DNA of 64,000 bases from Verticillium longisporum. Taxonomy: Eukaryota; Ascomycota; Sordariomycetes; Glomerellales; Plectosphaerellaceae. Position 1 is the first letter of the stretch. The number at the start of each line of letters is the position of its first letter. The stretch covers positions 744,001-808,000 of the forward strand of contig JAETXT010000001.1 in NCBI GenBank assembly GCA_019188255.1, in the 5' to 3' direction. This document shows, one piece after another, positions 24,412-35,630 of the stretch. Position numbers and translations under genes: made by a program. Below the pieces are notes generated by a model. That model was not told the DNA's origin and ran no database searches. It worked only from the letters and a program-made list of their open reading frames with translations.

Positions 24412-25002
24412 TGTGACGGTGGTTCGTGGGGCGAGGTTGAAAGATTTGCGCGTTCGGGTCTGTGTTTGCTCTACGGCGGGCTCGGATCGAGGTGTCACGG
24501 GGGGAAGCGCAGGTGTCGTGAGATTTCGAGGTGGCAGAGGTTGAGGTCGCAATGTTGATGGGCGCAAGCAGTAGCTCAATTCGACCGTGCCTGGCAGCAG
24601 CTGGTGGTGCCGTGCCCCACCCGCCCTGTGCGACCCGCCGGACTTCGGAGGGCCCGTTCCGGCGGGCAGAGAGAGAGAGAGAGAGGCACCTGGTAATAGC
24701 AATGCATCCCGTCACGAATCGTTCAAAGTCTGCTGGCATGGATTTCCATTGATGCTTCATAATAATCGTCGACAGGCGCAATACTCCTAGTATTTACAGG
24801 AACCTTCACGTCTGGGATAATCGAGCGACAGAGCTCGACATCGCAACGTTCCGTGCGGCTACAAACCTGGCAGCCTGCTGATCCAATGCCCGGATGTAAG
24901 AAAACGAATATAAAATACCTAACGCCATGCAGTCCCTAATTCCTAACCTCCAGACCGATTCCCCCGAAAGTCAAGTCAAAAACGCCTAGGCAACCCGTCC
25001 TC
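24412..25002. other. Intergenic between Y14 and the Ppc89-like gene
   Basis: Promoter and 5' UTR of Y14 plus the 3' UTR of the spindle-pole gene. It includes a short AG dinucleotide run at about 24670-24687. No gene seen. Confidence 0.6.
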
Positions 25003-28000
25003 TCATATCGCAACACTATCCAGAGTGAAGTTCTGGCTGGCTTCTCGGAGGCTCAAGCCCGTTATGCTGAAGATGGTCATCTCAAGCTCCTCCTCCGGCA
25101 TGGCTTGATCCGCCTGTTTCTGCCCCTCGAGAACGTCGTACAGCGCGTAGATCTGGTCGTTCTTGACCTCGAGCCTCTTGAGCATCTCCCTCATACGCGA
25201 CGCCAGGTCCTTGCGCGCCGTACGGCCGAGCGCCGAATTGAGGTCATTGTAACGCGCTTGCAGCCTGGAGAACTCCATCTTAAGGTGTTCCGCCTCGTCC
25301 TTGAGACCCTTGATGACCATGGCCAAAGCTTGGCCGGGATGCTGCGAAGGCCGCATCGTCGGCTCTTCGGCGTAGCCTTCGAGCTGCTGCACCTGCTCCG
25401 TGGCAGGGATCGGCTTGGGAACGTGGATACGCTTCTTGCCCTCGGTCGCTTCTTTCAAGCTGACTGTGCCGCGGTGTCCTGTGATCCTGCTGCAAACGAC
25501 ACAGTTCTTACACTTGTGCTCGCAAAGATCGTCCAACACACGACGCGCGTTCGCAGACAGCGCAGGACAGTTGGCTCGGGTCTCCGATGGGCGTTCCTCC
25601 TTGCGACTGCGACTCGTGATATCGACAGTTGTCGACTTGTTGTGAGAGGGCTTCAAAGAAGACTTGGCCGACGTCACCTTCTGGCTCTGGCCCGTCATGT
25701 TCTGGGTCATCGTAACAGCGTGTTCCCGTGTGTGTTCAGACCGGGTAGTCGTCTCCTTGCGGGACTTGGCCTTTGGCTCAAAGGTGATGGAGAGGTTTTG
25801 CGTCAGGTCCTGGGTGCTCTCCTGGGTCATGTATGCATCGGCATCAGCCACGAGCCCGCCTTTCGCAGCGCTGCGTTGGGCTGCCGTCCGCCTCTTGCTG
25901 CTGCGGTTCGCGCCTTGTGCGGTTGTCTTGCTGTTCTGTGCGTTCTCGGGAAGCGAAAAGGCGACTTTCTGGCCTTGGGTTGTCATATCCTTTTGTTGTG
26001 TTGCGTCTTTTCGGCTCTTCATGGCACGTGTGTCAAATGTGTTCTCGGGATCAGCAAGACTTCCCTCTGTCGGCCCATCGATCTCTGGAATCTCAAATGG
26101 CCTCTGGCTCTGTGTCGGCATGTCAGGCGGCGCCTTGTTGCTTTCGGTGGTCGCGTCGACGATCGAGTTCTCATCAATGGTAATGTCAGGAACAAAGAAG
26201 GCCGAGGCCATGTTCTCCTCGTCGCCGTCCTCCTCTTCGTCGTCGTGGCCAAGACGGGCGGAGAAGTTGTCGTCTTTGCCAAGTGGTCGACAATGATCCA
26301 GCTGCTGCTTAAGAAACTCGATTTCTTCCTTGAGCCGCACATTCTCGTCGTGCAGGTCGTGAATGCTGCGCTCGAAGCCGCTGTTCTCGCGGCGAAGCAT
26401 CTTGTTCTCCTCAAAGTACTTCTCGTTGTGGCGCACGAGGCTATCATTGTCTTCCTTCAGAGTGATCTTCTCCTGGTCCACAGCGTCCATGTCCTGCTGC
26501 AGCGCGTCCACCTCCTCACGCGCCGCGTTCAGTTCTTGCTGCGCAGTGTTGGCGTTTTCGCGGAACTCCTCGTTCTCAGACATCAGGGAACGAGCATTGG
26601 TTCGGAGTGATCGATTCTCGGCCACCAGAGACTCTTGCTCCCGACGCAACGAGTTGTTGTCGGCTCGCAGCGACTCCACCTCGTCTTGCAGAGCCTGCTG
26701 GTCGCGGCGAAGGGTGCTGTTCTCGGCCCGAAGAGACTTGTTCTCCAGCTGGAGCGCATCGACTTGGTGCTTTTGCGTTTCGCCCGAAGATGGGGCCACG
26801 TTCTGAGTGGTTTGCAGCTGGAGCGTCTCGTCGAGCTTCTTTTGCGTCTCGTTCAGCTCCTTCTCGCGAGCGTCAAGCTTGTCCATGAGTTCGACAATGT
26901 TCTCGCAAGCCTGTTGCAGTTTCTTCAGAGCCCGGTCCCGCTCCAGGGATAGGGTGTTGTTCTCCACGTCGTTGACCCCCATCTTCTGGGTCATCTGGTC
27001 GAGTCGGGTCTGCAGCGAGTTGACTTGCGATTCCAGAACTGGTGCGTGTTAGCCATTTGATTCATCATGTTGGGTCCAGACATGGTTACCAAGCTTCTCG
27101 GTGACCAGCTGCTCGTGCGCAGCCGTTTCGGGCTCCGAGCCGCTGCGAGAACCCAAAGCACTATCGATGGACTTGCGAGACTTCAGACGTTTGACCTCCT
27201 TGGACAGAAAGTCCACTTCGCCTTGCAGGTCGTCGGCGTACTTCTGCACCATGTCGTCGTGCTGCTGGAGGTTCTCAATCTCTTCGCGAATCATATCCAT
27301 GGAGACGAAAATCTTGCCCTCGTCCTCGGGAATGGCAAGGCCGTCGACTTCGGCATGGTCGTTCACCGGGCGGTTGTCGCGGTTCTGTACGCGGCCATGC
27401 TTGACAAAAACAGGGACGCCGTTCTTGATGCCGCCGAGGCGGAGATTTCCAGAGACAACGTCGTTGAGGTGGGAGATGTCAGGCATGACGAAAGACTGCA
27501 TGGTGCCGTTGTTGCGCGCCGGGCTGTCGGTGGTGGAGGGGGAAGGGAACAGTGTGCGGATCGCGTTGAGGTTCTGCGGCGTGTGCTTCGACAAGTTGGT
27601 CTCGGCAACGGCGGGCGCCGGCTCGCTGTGGCGCGGCAGGGCGGACGAGGTGTGAGATCTCCGCATCTGGCTGATGCGGTCTTGCAGAGGTGCTTCGGAC
27701 GGGGCTGGCTGGCTGCCCGAGGAGTGGCGCAGGTGTGCTCGGGAGAGAGGGCTCTGGGTGCGCGTCTGGTGGGCGAAGCGGGCCATCTCTGGCCGGATGG
27801 CGAGGCGGGCGGGGATTTGGATATGGTGGACGAGAGGTCGGATTCGTTGTCGACGCGAGGTTGCATCTCGGCACGTGTGCGTTTCGAGTCTTGCCAGGCG
27901 TCTTGTGAGGAATCGTGCATGGAGTGGGGGTTGAAACTGGGCGGCATGATCTCCTTGGCGCGAAGCGACTGCGCATTGTGCTTCGTGGCGGGGGCGCCGT

Positions 28001-28241
28001 AGTGTTCGGGCCACTTTCTGTGTGCGGCCTCAAGGTCGAATCTCGGGCCAGTAACGCGAGCAATATCCTCGTTAAGCTTGCGCGTAGACTCGCCGTCGGG
28101 ATCGGACATGACAGAAGACATGGTAATGGTGCCGTGGGACCCCGTGGATGATGGGGGAGAGTTCCACGGGTGCAGCTTCTTCGCCGCTCGCTCCCTAAGC
28201 ATGCGGGACTTGTATTGAATGTCAAGTGCGTTGGAGGCCAT
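25003..28241 (-). CDS. Spindle pole body coiled-coil protein with Cep57-type C-terminal domain (Ppc89-like)
   Basis: A large coiled-coil protein resembling fission-yeast Ppc89, a core scaffold of the spindle pole body. Exons 28241-27090 and 27038-25003 are separated by a 51-nt intron. The N-terminal third is disordered. Coiled coil begins near MIREEIENLQQHDDMVQKYA and continues through the long NSLRREQ/ENRSLR heptads, about residues 310-620. A Cys-rich CEHKCKNCVVC patch follows. The Cep57 microtubule-binding-like end has PTMRPSQHPGQALAMVIKGL, EHLKMEFSRLQARYNDLN and KNDQIYALYDVLEGQ. One C is apparently missing near 27811-27814 (a run of four that should be five). Restoring it joins the two frames into 1062 aa. 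The start MASNALDIQYKSRML is well conserved in type. Assignment to Ppc89 is inferred from domain order. Confidence 0.85.
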
Positions 28242-28261
28242 GGCTGCCTTGCCACGTCTTG

Positions 28262-28312
28262 CGGACGCGGTCGCGGTCGTGGTCGTGGTCGTGGTTGTAG
28301 TCGTGGTTGTAG
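28262..28312. repeat. TCGTGG/TCGCGG hexamer microsatellite
   Basis: Imperfect tandem hexamers (GGTCGC, GGTCGT, GGTTGTAGTCGT) cover about 50 bp, beginning some 20 bp upstream of the Ppc89-like start codon. They lie in its presumed 5' UTR. Confidence 0.7.
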
Positions 28313-28732
28313 ATGTTATTGGGTGAGGATGATGGTGCGTGTGCGTGGGCGGGCAACAAGGTCAAAGATGCGTGAGGGACGCGTCGCCGTGATGATATTG
28401 CTGGTCTTCTCTCGAGACGAGCAATTGATGTAAAGCTAGATGCTATTCACACGGAAATAGCAAGTAGGGGGGAAAGAAAAAAAAACGCGTGCAACTGCTC
28501 TGAAGGTCGAGAGCTTCGCGAGAACAGGACGCGATGTCGAGGAATGAGCGTTCTGAGATGAGCGAGCGAACCAGCAAGGGTAGGGCATGTTGGTTTGTTT
28601 ACTTTCGCGAGTAAACATATGGGGGGTGCGTCCCCACCAGTGCTGTCACACCTGGCACACACCTGGCACACACACCAGCCACCGCTAGCCATCCCACCAA
28701 TCGCCCCGCCTGAGACATCTACCTGGAGCCTG

Positions 28733-28786
28733 CTGCCCGCTACCTGCCCGCTACCTGCCCGCTACTTGCCCACTACTTGCCCACTA
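28733..28786. repeat. 11-bp tandem repeat, about 4.5 copies
   Basis: The unit TACCTGCCCGC repeats, with the last two copies changed to TACTTGCCCAC. It is non-coding, between two divergent promoters. Confidence 0.8.
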
Positions 28787-29179
28787 CAAAGTACACGCCC
28801 TGGGCTGGTGGAGCCACAGCCTGCGCAACGTCTCGCCAAGCTTGGCCATTTGGAAGGTGCAAGGACTTCCTTTGCTGAATCCCAAGTGCTGGTCGTGATC
28901 GCCCAAGCCTCCACTTGCCAACATGGAGACCTCCTTCACTGTTCCGTGACATGGACATGTTTTCTTCTCTTGAACCGAGGGAACAGACGAGACCCATACG
29001 TTTGCTGCTCCGCGCAATCAAACTCATGACGTCCTAGAGGCTTGCTGATAACGAATTCACGACTCATGCTAAAACCTGGTTGACGCTCCCGAACCAGTAT
29101 TCTCGCTGCACTTCCCACTTCAGACTGCACTCTGACATCCTTCACGGGGTTGTCATAGCTGGTTTACCGTCTCCTCGCC

Positions 29180-31168
29180 ATGGTGCGCCTGAATTTCGCT
29201 GTGCTCGTGCTATCCAGTGTCGCAGCGAACGTCTTGGCCAACGCCACCATCCCCAAGCATGAGACATACTGCCCAGTATTCATCAACGCCACGAATGCGC
29301 CCCTGGATTGCGACCCAAGCCGGACAGTGTCGTTCATTGACTACCCGCTGCCGCTTCTGCAGTCCGTCAATGGCTCTGACATCGATACCGAGGCCCTGGA
29401 ATATGCCTTTGAGGCCCTCACCGTCATGCAGAGCGACTTCTTCATGCCGGCCCAAGGGACCTGGCCGGAAGCCATCGACTGGACCGTGGCCGTCATGGAG
29501 ACCATGCTGTCGGGCAGCTGACGACCCTGTCACGGGCCTTCTCGGCCATTGACTTTCTTCGCAAGGACGACAAGGGGTCGGAGAGGAACCTCATCGACTC
29601 GTATTTCACGCAACTCGTGGCGTCCTATTTCGGCCAGGATGATGTCGCCATCCGCCATCAGGTGATTTTTTTTTCCGTCTTTTCATGTTCATGATCAGGC
29701 GCCCTCGAGTCTCAAGAACGTACTGCTGACGTATCATCAGGCCTACGATGACATTCTCTGGGTCGTCCTCGGCTGGGTCGACGCCATCAAGTTTGTCCAC
29801 GTACACTCCACCCTGCACTATCCTCCCAGAGACCCCAGCAGCATCGTCAACGAAGACCTGGGGGACGCTCTGCGGAAGAGCCCGTGGTACGGCCACTTCT
29901 GGGTCCCGGCTTTTGCGCACCGCGCGAGGATCTTCTGGGACTCGGCCTCGCGCGGGTGGGACAACAACCTCTGTGGCGGGGGCATGGTCTGGGACCCTCG
30001 GCTGGCGCCGTACAAGAATGCCGTGACAAACGAGCTCTGGATCGCCGCGTCCGTGTCCATGTATCTCTGGTTTCCGGGCGACAACAACACGGCGCCGTGG
30101 ATCAACGGGCGCTTCCAGCTCGGCGCCACGCGCGAGCCCAAGTACCTGGCCGCCGCCATCGAGGGCTACAAGTGGCTGGCCAACGTCAACATGCGGAACG
30201 AGGACGGCCTCTTCGTCGACGGCTTCCACATCTCGAGGCCGCAGGGCGACAAGAAGTGCGATGCGCGCAGCGAAATGGTCTTCACGTACAACCAGGGTAT
30301 CCTGCTCACCGGTCAGCGAGGGCTCTGGACCGCCACCGGCAGCCCCTCGTACCTCGAGGACGGTCACAGGCTCATCCAGTCCGTCATCAGGGCGTCGGGC
30401 TGGGATCTCCGCCACGACAAACCCGTCGATGACCTTCGCAAGCTTCCCTACGGACGCCTGCCTCCCTGGAGAGGTCTCGGCAGAGGTGGCGTGCTCGAAG
30501 ATGGATGCGATGCCAGCGGCACCTGTTCGCAGGACGGACAGACGTTCAAGGGCATCTCCTTTCACCACTTTGTGACCTCTTGCGAAGCCATCCAGCCACC
30601 GGAGCCGGGACAGGACATGGAAATTGACCATGAGGCCCATGACAGGATCACGACCGCCCATAGGACGGCATGCCGGAGCTATTCGGGCTGGGTGGCACAC
30701 AACGCCCGAGCAGCTCTCTTGGCAAGGGATGGCGAGGGACGATTCGGCGCATGGTGGGGAGCAGGTCTCTTCAATAACGTCTTGCCGACGGTGGAGACAG
30801 ACGGGGTTCCTCACGACGAGCCCAACGCGACAGACTACCGCAATCACGGTATCCCACACGAACCTCTCTGGGTCAAGGGCAACCCCGACGAAATTTGGGC
30901 ACCAGACGGAGAGGCTCGCAGGACCCCAGGCAAGGGTTCGAGCATAACGGCCCCCGTGCAGCCAGATCAGATGGTAATGGGGTCAACAGATGGCCTGCCC
31001 CTTGACACGCGACAGGAACTCCGCAAACGACACGAGACGTCAACGACGCGCGACCCGAACGATAGGGGCAGAGGCCGCACAGCTGAGACGCAGAATGGCG
31101 GCATGGCGTTGATGCGAGCTTGGTGGGAGCTCGTGGCCTGCGACCACGACCTGCACCCAGAGAGCTGA
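29180..31168 (+). CDS. GH76 family alpha-1,6-mannanase (Dcw1/Dfg5-like), one apparent base missing
   Basis: A secreted glycoside hydrolase family 76 enzyme. Fungal members act on alpha-1,6-mannan cores and are thought to help cross-link GPI proteins into the wall. Exon 1 is 29180-29661, the intron is 29662-29740 (branch GCTGAC) and exon 2 is 29741-31168. The signal peptide is MVRLNFAVLVLSSVAANVLA. The adjacent Asp pair of AYDDILWVVLGW (residues 164-165) matches the catalytic Asp-Asp of GH76. Further family blocks are WDSASRGWDNNLCGGGMVWD, NAVTNELWIAASVSMYL, FTYNQGILLTG and AHNARAALLARDG. One G is apparently missing near 29514 (TCGGGCAG for TCGGGGCAG), creating a false TGA. Restored length is 636 aa, longer than Dcw1 (about 450), with a low-complexity C-terminal extension and no evident GPI signal. 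Confidence 0.88.
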
Positions 31169-31848
31169 ACGACTTTTTCCAGAACAGCGCATCAACAATC
31201 AGGGCACATCCGATCAACTAGGCACCCAAGAAAATCAAGAGGGCATCGCAACGCCTACAAAGCTGATGGTCAGCACTGCCGCCGTCAACCAATTCACCCA
31301 TTGGTCAGGCGTGCGAGAGCGACGACCAGCCTGCCTAGCGTGCGCAATGGAGCTCTCACCTCTCTCGGCACCGAGTAGCCGGGCGCCCACGCAAAGCTCT
31401 CCCCCAAAGGCGATCGGCGTGGCTTGACGAGGGCGTCCACACCTTTCGTCTCTCAAGCGCCGGCAAGCGTTGGGCCGAGAGAAGCGTGTGCGCAGCTTCG
31501 AATCATGTTCCTTTTTGAGACTCGAATCGTCTTCCCTTTTGGGACATGTGCCTAGGAGCAGGAGGGGAGGGGTCGCAGAGTAGCGCACACGGCATGGCCG
31601 TCATGAAGGCGCAGCATCATAGACGATAGACACCAAAGGTAGACACGGAGGGGCTGTTTGTTATAAGTAGGGTACAAGATCGCTCACCATGTAGACAGCT
31701 TTCACATCATCAGCATCGCATTCCCATTCATCAACACCCATATCCTCCACTTCCACCAGAGCCATCTGCAACCTGCGAAACTTGACTTTGATCGTACCAA
31801 TCAAGCCAAACACCATCCAGTTCTTTCAACCACCCACGTTCCCCAAAA
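31169..31848. other. Intergenic between GH76 and the small PPxY gene
   Basis: 3' UTR of GH76 and promoter of the next gene. A TATAAG candidate is listed separately. No other gene seen. Confidence 0.55.
31662..31667 (+). promoter_or_regulatory. TATA-like element before the small PPxY gene
   Basis: TATAAG lies about 185 bp upstream of the ATG and is followed by a CA/TC-rich leader. Positional evidence only. Confidence 0.3.
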
Positions 31849-32316
31849 ATGGTCGTCGGTCTCGTCGCCAGTCTCGTGTCAACCCTCGTCCACAGCTCCA
31901 AGACCAAGTCTTCCTCCTCCGCCACCGCCAACCCAGAAGACCAGACAACAACACACCACCAGCAAGGCAGCGCCCACAGCACCCCGTGCCCGCGCGACTG
32001 CTCCATCTGCGCCGTCGTCCCCTCGCTCGCAACCCGCTACGAGCGCAAGCAGGAGCGCAAGGACAGGCGGTGCGCGCGCCGCGTCGCCCGGCGCGGCCAC
32101 TGCTGCTACCCGGCCGGCGTCGTCGTGCAGCCCACCGCGTCGGTCGGCGGGTATCCCACCATGGCGGGGCAGGCGTACGGCGTGCGCCGCGTGAGCGCGC
32201 CGAGGCGGCAGGAGGCGGAGGGCCAGGAGCGCGGGTTGACGGACGGGGATGTGCCGCCGCCTTACGAGCAGGAAGATACCCGCCAGGCGTTGGATGAGAA
32301 GAACGGGCGTCTGTGA
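31849..32316 (+). CDS. Hypothetical small Cys/Arg-rich protein with a PPxY motif
   Basis: A single-exon frame of 155 aa with GC-rich codon use like its neighbours and a typical fungal leader (CAACC..CCAAAA-ATG). No family is recognised. The N-terminus MVVGLVASLVSTLVHSS is mildly hydrophobic. It is followed by a Ser/Thr linker, a Cys-rich basic middle (CPRDCSICAVV, then KQERKDRRCARR and GHCCYP) and an acidic C-terminus containing VPPPYEQED. PPPY is the core bound by WW domains of Rsp5/Nedd4-type ubiquitin ligases. The Cys cluster could be palmitoylated. Both roles are inference. The opposite strand also has long frames, so the call rests on the start context and motif. Confidence 0.55.
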   Translation: MVVGLVASLVSTLVHSSKTKSSSSATANPEDQTTTHHQQGSAHSTPCPRDCSICAVVPSLATRYERKQERKDRRCARRVARRGHCCYPAGVVVQPTASVGGYPTMAGQAYGVRRVSAPRRQEAEGQERGLTDGDVPPPYEQEDTRQALDEKNGRL

Positions 32317-32682
32317 TGGCGGTAGGGGGACAGGATGGGGGAGGCGTTGTGTTGGTTCCCAGCAAGCTATCTTCTCATTTGTTTTACGAGTTCGCATCTT
32401 CTTCGGATACCGAAGTTCAAGGTCATGTTCGTTATTTTTTAGTTCCATTGGTCCTGGATCATCTCTCTAGCCATCCCGTCTAGTTCATGAGAACCGTATT
32501 GTACAAAAATCAAAGTGACTTTTTTTTCCCCCGCCTCCAGTGATCAGACGCCTATCACGGCCCGGAAAGACACTTGATGCCCTCCGTAACGGCCTCTCGC
32601 GACACGATCGAGGACCGCTACCGTGCGACGAATTGCATGAAGTAGCTGTGAATCATTTCGCCAGGTCTGCGACGGTGCGAGC
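32317..32682. other. Intergenic between convergent PPxY and Swp1 genes
   Basis: Two 3' UTRs, with a run of eight T at 32520-32528. Nothing else recognised. Confidence 0.6.
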
Positions 32683-33769
32683 TCATTGCCTGAGACCGGC
32701 AAGGCGTCGGCCCTGCACCTCGCTCAGAGCCTTGACGCCCGACAGGAAGGTGACGGTACCCACGACGCCGACGATGGGCAGGATGTGGAGCAGCTTCCAG
32801 CCAATGTGGTAGGCGACAAAGACGCCCTCCATGGCGATGATGGAGCCAAAGAAGGTCGCGTGGGCGACGGGAGCCTTCCTCAGGGCCTGCTGGGTATGGT
32901 TGAGGTTGGCACCAAAGTAGCCCCACTGTCAGGATGGTCAGCATGGCATTCTGCCCCCCCCAGCGGAGCTTGTCATGGTATGGTTGGACTCACAGCGGCG
33001 AGGAGCGCGGGGTAGGTGGCCACGACGAGGCCGAGGCTGATCAGAGTCAGGAGAATGTTGGGGCTCGTGTCGTGCTTGCGGTAGTGGTGGGTCTGCTCGT
33101 TGAGCTTGCCGTAGCGGAGGGGTGCCTCGTAGGAGAGAGGACGCAGGTCGTCGGGGTTGCGGTCAATCTCGAGGTTGAAGAGCGGCGACTCGATGGCGGC
33201 GGAGGAACCGAAAGAGCCGATGACGATGTACGCCTCCAGGTGCTCGGGGGTGATGCTGTGCTGGATGGGGAGGTCCTTCTGGGCCTGCAAGTACTGTCAG
33301 TAAACGCGCGGCCGGACGAGATGAACACCTTTTTTCAACGCACAATCTCGACGGTACCCTTGCCATTCTCCTTGACATTCAGGGGGAAAGGGGCCTCAAG
33401 TCCGGTGGCGGTGTCACGGAGGATCAGGAAGGCCTGGTGCGGGCGCTTGGCCTTGCCATTCTCCTTGGTCGTCAAGGCGATCTTGATGGATTCCTTCGCA
33501 CCGAGAGTGATGGGCGTCTTCAGGAGACCCTTGGGGCTCAGTCTGCACGGCCAGCAAGTTAGCGCGGCTCAATTGCACCACCGTCTTCTTCCTCCCCCTC
33601 GAGCTTCGAGCTCTCTCCTCTTCAGAGTAGGCACTTACGTCTCCTTAACAGCCTCGGGCTTGCGAAGAATGGAAACTGACGCGTCGTCAAATCCCCAGGA
33701 AGAAGCTGCCTGGGCGGCACCGGCGCATAGGAGCGCGAGCGCGGGGGTGAGCGAGTGAAGGAAGCGCAT
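32683..33769 (-). CDS. swp1: Oligosaccharyltransferase subunit ribophorin II / Swp1
   Basis: An ER-membrane subunit of the complex that transfers the lipid-linked glycan to Asn in nascent proteins. Four exons, 33769-33639, 33542-33344, 33284-32994 and 32925-32683, sum to 864 nt (287 aa). The signal peptide is MRFLHSLTPALALLCAGAAQ. A luminal domain contains SSWGFDDASVSILRKPE, PHQAFLILRD and HLEAYIVIGSFGSS. Three membrane spans follow: ILLTLISLGLVVATYPALLA, one around ATFFGSIIAMEGVFVAYHIG and LPIVGVVGTVTFLSG, joined by WGYFGANLNH. Length and topology match fungal Swp1. Introns have CTGAC-type branch sites. No lesions. Confidence 0.9.
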
Positions 33770-34162
33770 GGTTGCTGATTTCGATGTGGTTGACGCTCGC
33801 TGGAGAGCTGCTTCACTTCACGAGGGGGAGGCTACGTTGACACTGGACAGCTTTCGTTATCCAACTGGCCCCTGCAGCTGGTGCACGGGCCGGCAATTGA
33901 TGGGTCGTCATCACAGTGCATATCCATTCGAACACGGCTTTCGCACAGTTACTGAGAAGCCGTGTAGAAGTGATCTGAGGGCCAAGCAAGAGCAAGACCT
34001 TTGTGTTTGGCAGCTGGCTATGCATGCACAGCTGTGTCGGATGCGGTACAGAGCACGGAAAGCAGATCTTATAGTGTCTTTGTGCATTGTATGAATACTC
34101 ATCCCATATGTACAGCGCCCGTCGTGCGCATGACAGATGGGTTATTGACCCGTCTGTCATTG
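33770..34162. other. Intergenic between Swp1 promoter and the glutaminyl cyclase 3' end
   Basis: Promoter and leader of swp1, plus a strong inverted repeat beside the glutaminyl cyclase stop (listed separately). No gene. Confidence 0.6.
34131..34159. repeat. Inverted repeat, 11-bp arms around a 7-nt loop
   Basis: TGACAGATGGG and CCCGTCTGTCA are complementary except for one G/T position and flank TTATTGA. The hairpin lies 3-30 nt past the glutaminyl cyclase stop codon, in its presumed 3' UTR. Confidence 0.7.
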
Positions 34163-35395
34163 TCACAATTCCGTCTTGGCCGTCTCCGTCGTCTCACGCT
34201 TGAGCTGTTTCTCCGTCTTCTTCGGAAGATACTCTGCAATGTCCAGCCACTCGGCAGTGAACGCCGTGACGATTCTCGTCCAGTCACGCACTGTGGGGAT
34301 ATCTAGGTGCTCGCCGTCATCCTCCATCTTGTGCCACTGTGGCGGGAAGGGCGTAGGGATCATGTGCAGGATCTCGACACCGCGCGCCATGAACGGAACG
34401 TGGTCATCCTCGACAAAGCCACGACGAAACTGGCTGTGTTCTTTGTGCGACTCAGGCAGAAAGGGCTGGGAGTCTGTAGACTCGATGATCCCAAGCTTCC
34501 TCATGCGGCCCTCGATTTTGGCCATGTTCTGGTACGCCCAATGGGTTGTCGGAAAGTACGAAGGTATGCGAGGGTTCTTGGCGCCGAGCAGGTCGAGCAG
34601 CAGGAAGAGGCTGATCGAGTTGATCGGACTTTGTACGTCGACATGGCCGGGTGGACTTGAGGCTCCCAAGACACGGCCAACGCTCTGCAACTTGACAGCA
34701 TCATGCCAGCGAGGTCAATAGGAGCCTGTGATGCGAGAAAGGGTGCCTTACCTCGAACCATAGAGGGAGTCTTCAGCGGTCCATCGCACCCATGCCTCTT
34801 CTCCGTCGAGGAGGAGGATCTGCACGCCGACCTCCTCCTCCAATCCCATACCGGCGTCTCCAGAATCTTGCATGGCCTTCCACTTCTTCGCGAGGGCCTC
34901 CTCGATGCCGAGGGCTGTCTGCATCAGCATGGCGCACGGCGCAGCGCTGTCGATGGCGCCGATAAACCCGTCAGGCTTGTACAGACTGTCGTAGTGGGCC
35001 ACGAGCGTCAACCGGCCGACGTCGCCAACTTTGGCCCAGGGCGGATCGCGTACAAAGATGAGGTTGGTAAAGGGAATGTCCTTGTCGCCTGTTGCGGGCG
35101 TCTTCGCCGTCGAGTTGTGCCACTCGATGCGCCATTCGGGCAGCTTGGTTTTGAAGAAGCTGACAAAGTGCTCCTGCGCTTTGAAGGAACCAGGCGTGCC
35201 CGGGACGCGTGGGATCAGAATGGGCGCCAGGAGTGATCCCGACTTGATATCGAAGCCGTCGCCACCCGAAGGGATGCCGCGCAGGGCATCATCAGGCAGC
35301 TCGGTGTAAGCATGCGTGGGGCTCAACAGGGCGGCGAGGGCCAGGAGAATGCACCCTACCCGAACGGACAGTCGCCTCTCGGTGAAGAAGCCCAT
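34163..35395 (-). CDS. Glutaminyl-peptide cyclotransferase, M28 zinc enzyme, with C-terminal KTEL
   Basis: A secretory enzyme that converts N-terminal Gln to pyroglutamate. Exon 1 is 35395-34752, the intron is 34751-34685 and exon 2 is 34684-34163. A signal peptide (VGCILLALAALLSPTHA) starts the protein. Zinc and active-site positions match the family: HYDS at residues 134-137, Asp149 in GAIDSAAP, Glu199/Glu200 in LLDGEEA and His310 in EDDHVPF, with the diagnostic WHKMEDDGEHLD near the end. One A is apparently missing near 34638 (AAAA read as AAA), shifting STYK away from SPINSISLFLLLDLLG. With it restored the exons sum to 1167 nt (388 aa). The last four residues are KTEL, an HDEL/KDEL-like tail that may keep the enzyme in the ER. 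Confidence 0.9.
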
Positions 35396-35630
35396 GATAG
35401 CGGAAGAGATGGTGTTTCCGGGATCATGCTGCGTATCGCCGGTAGCCAGCAGCTGCGCGAAAGGTTTGGGGTGAGGACAGCTGTGGTTCAAGGGAGGACC
35501 AGGTGGCAGCGATCAGGCATGGCATTGTTTCATTCAATTGGCCCTCAGCGGAGGTTTGGCGTCCGAGCAGCGGGCCAGTCACTGATGCCAAGTCTGATCG
35601 AGCCACAATACCCCTCCTCTTCTCCACACT

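Larger units (their letters stand above)
28242..29179. other. Divergent intergenic between Ppc89-like and GH76 genes
   Basis: Promoters for both genes. It contains a GGTCGTGGT-type hexamer array next to the Ppc89 start and an 11-bp tandem repeat further on, listed separately. No gene recognised. Confidence 0.6.

Noticed and set aside
25105..26610. 501-codon plus-strand frame opposite the Ppc89-like gene
   Set aside because: Mirror of a long coiled-coil gene; Leu/Val/Arg-rich composition comes from antisense of Glu/Lys/Gln codons.
29606..30859. 417-codon minus-strand frame opposite GH76
   Set aside because: Antisense shadow of a clear GH76 gene caused by GC-rich third positions.
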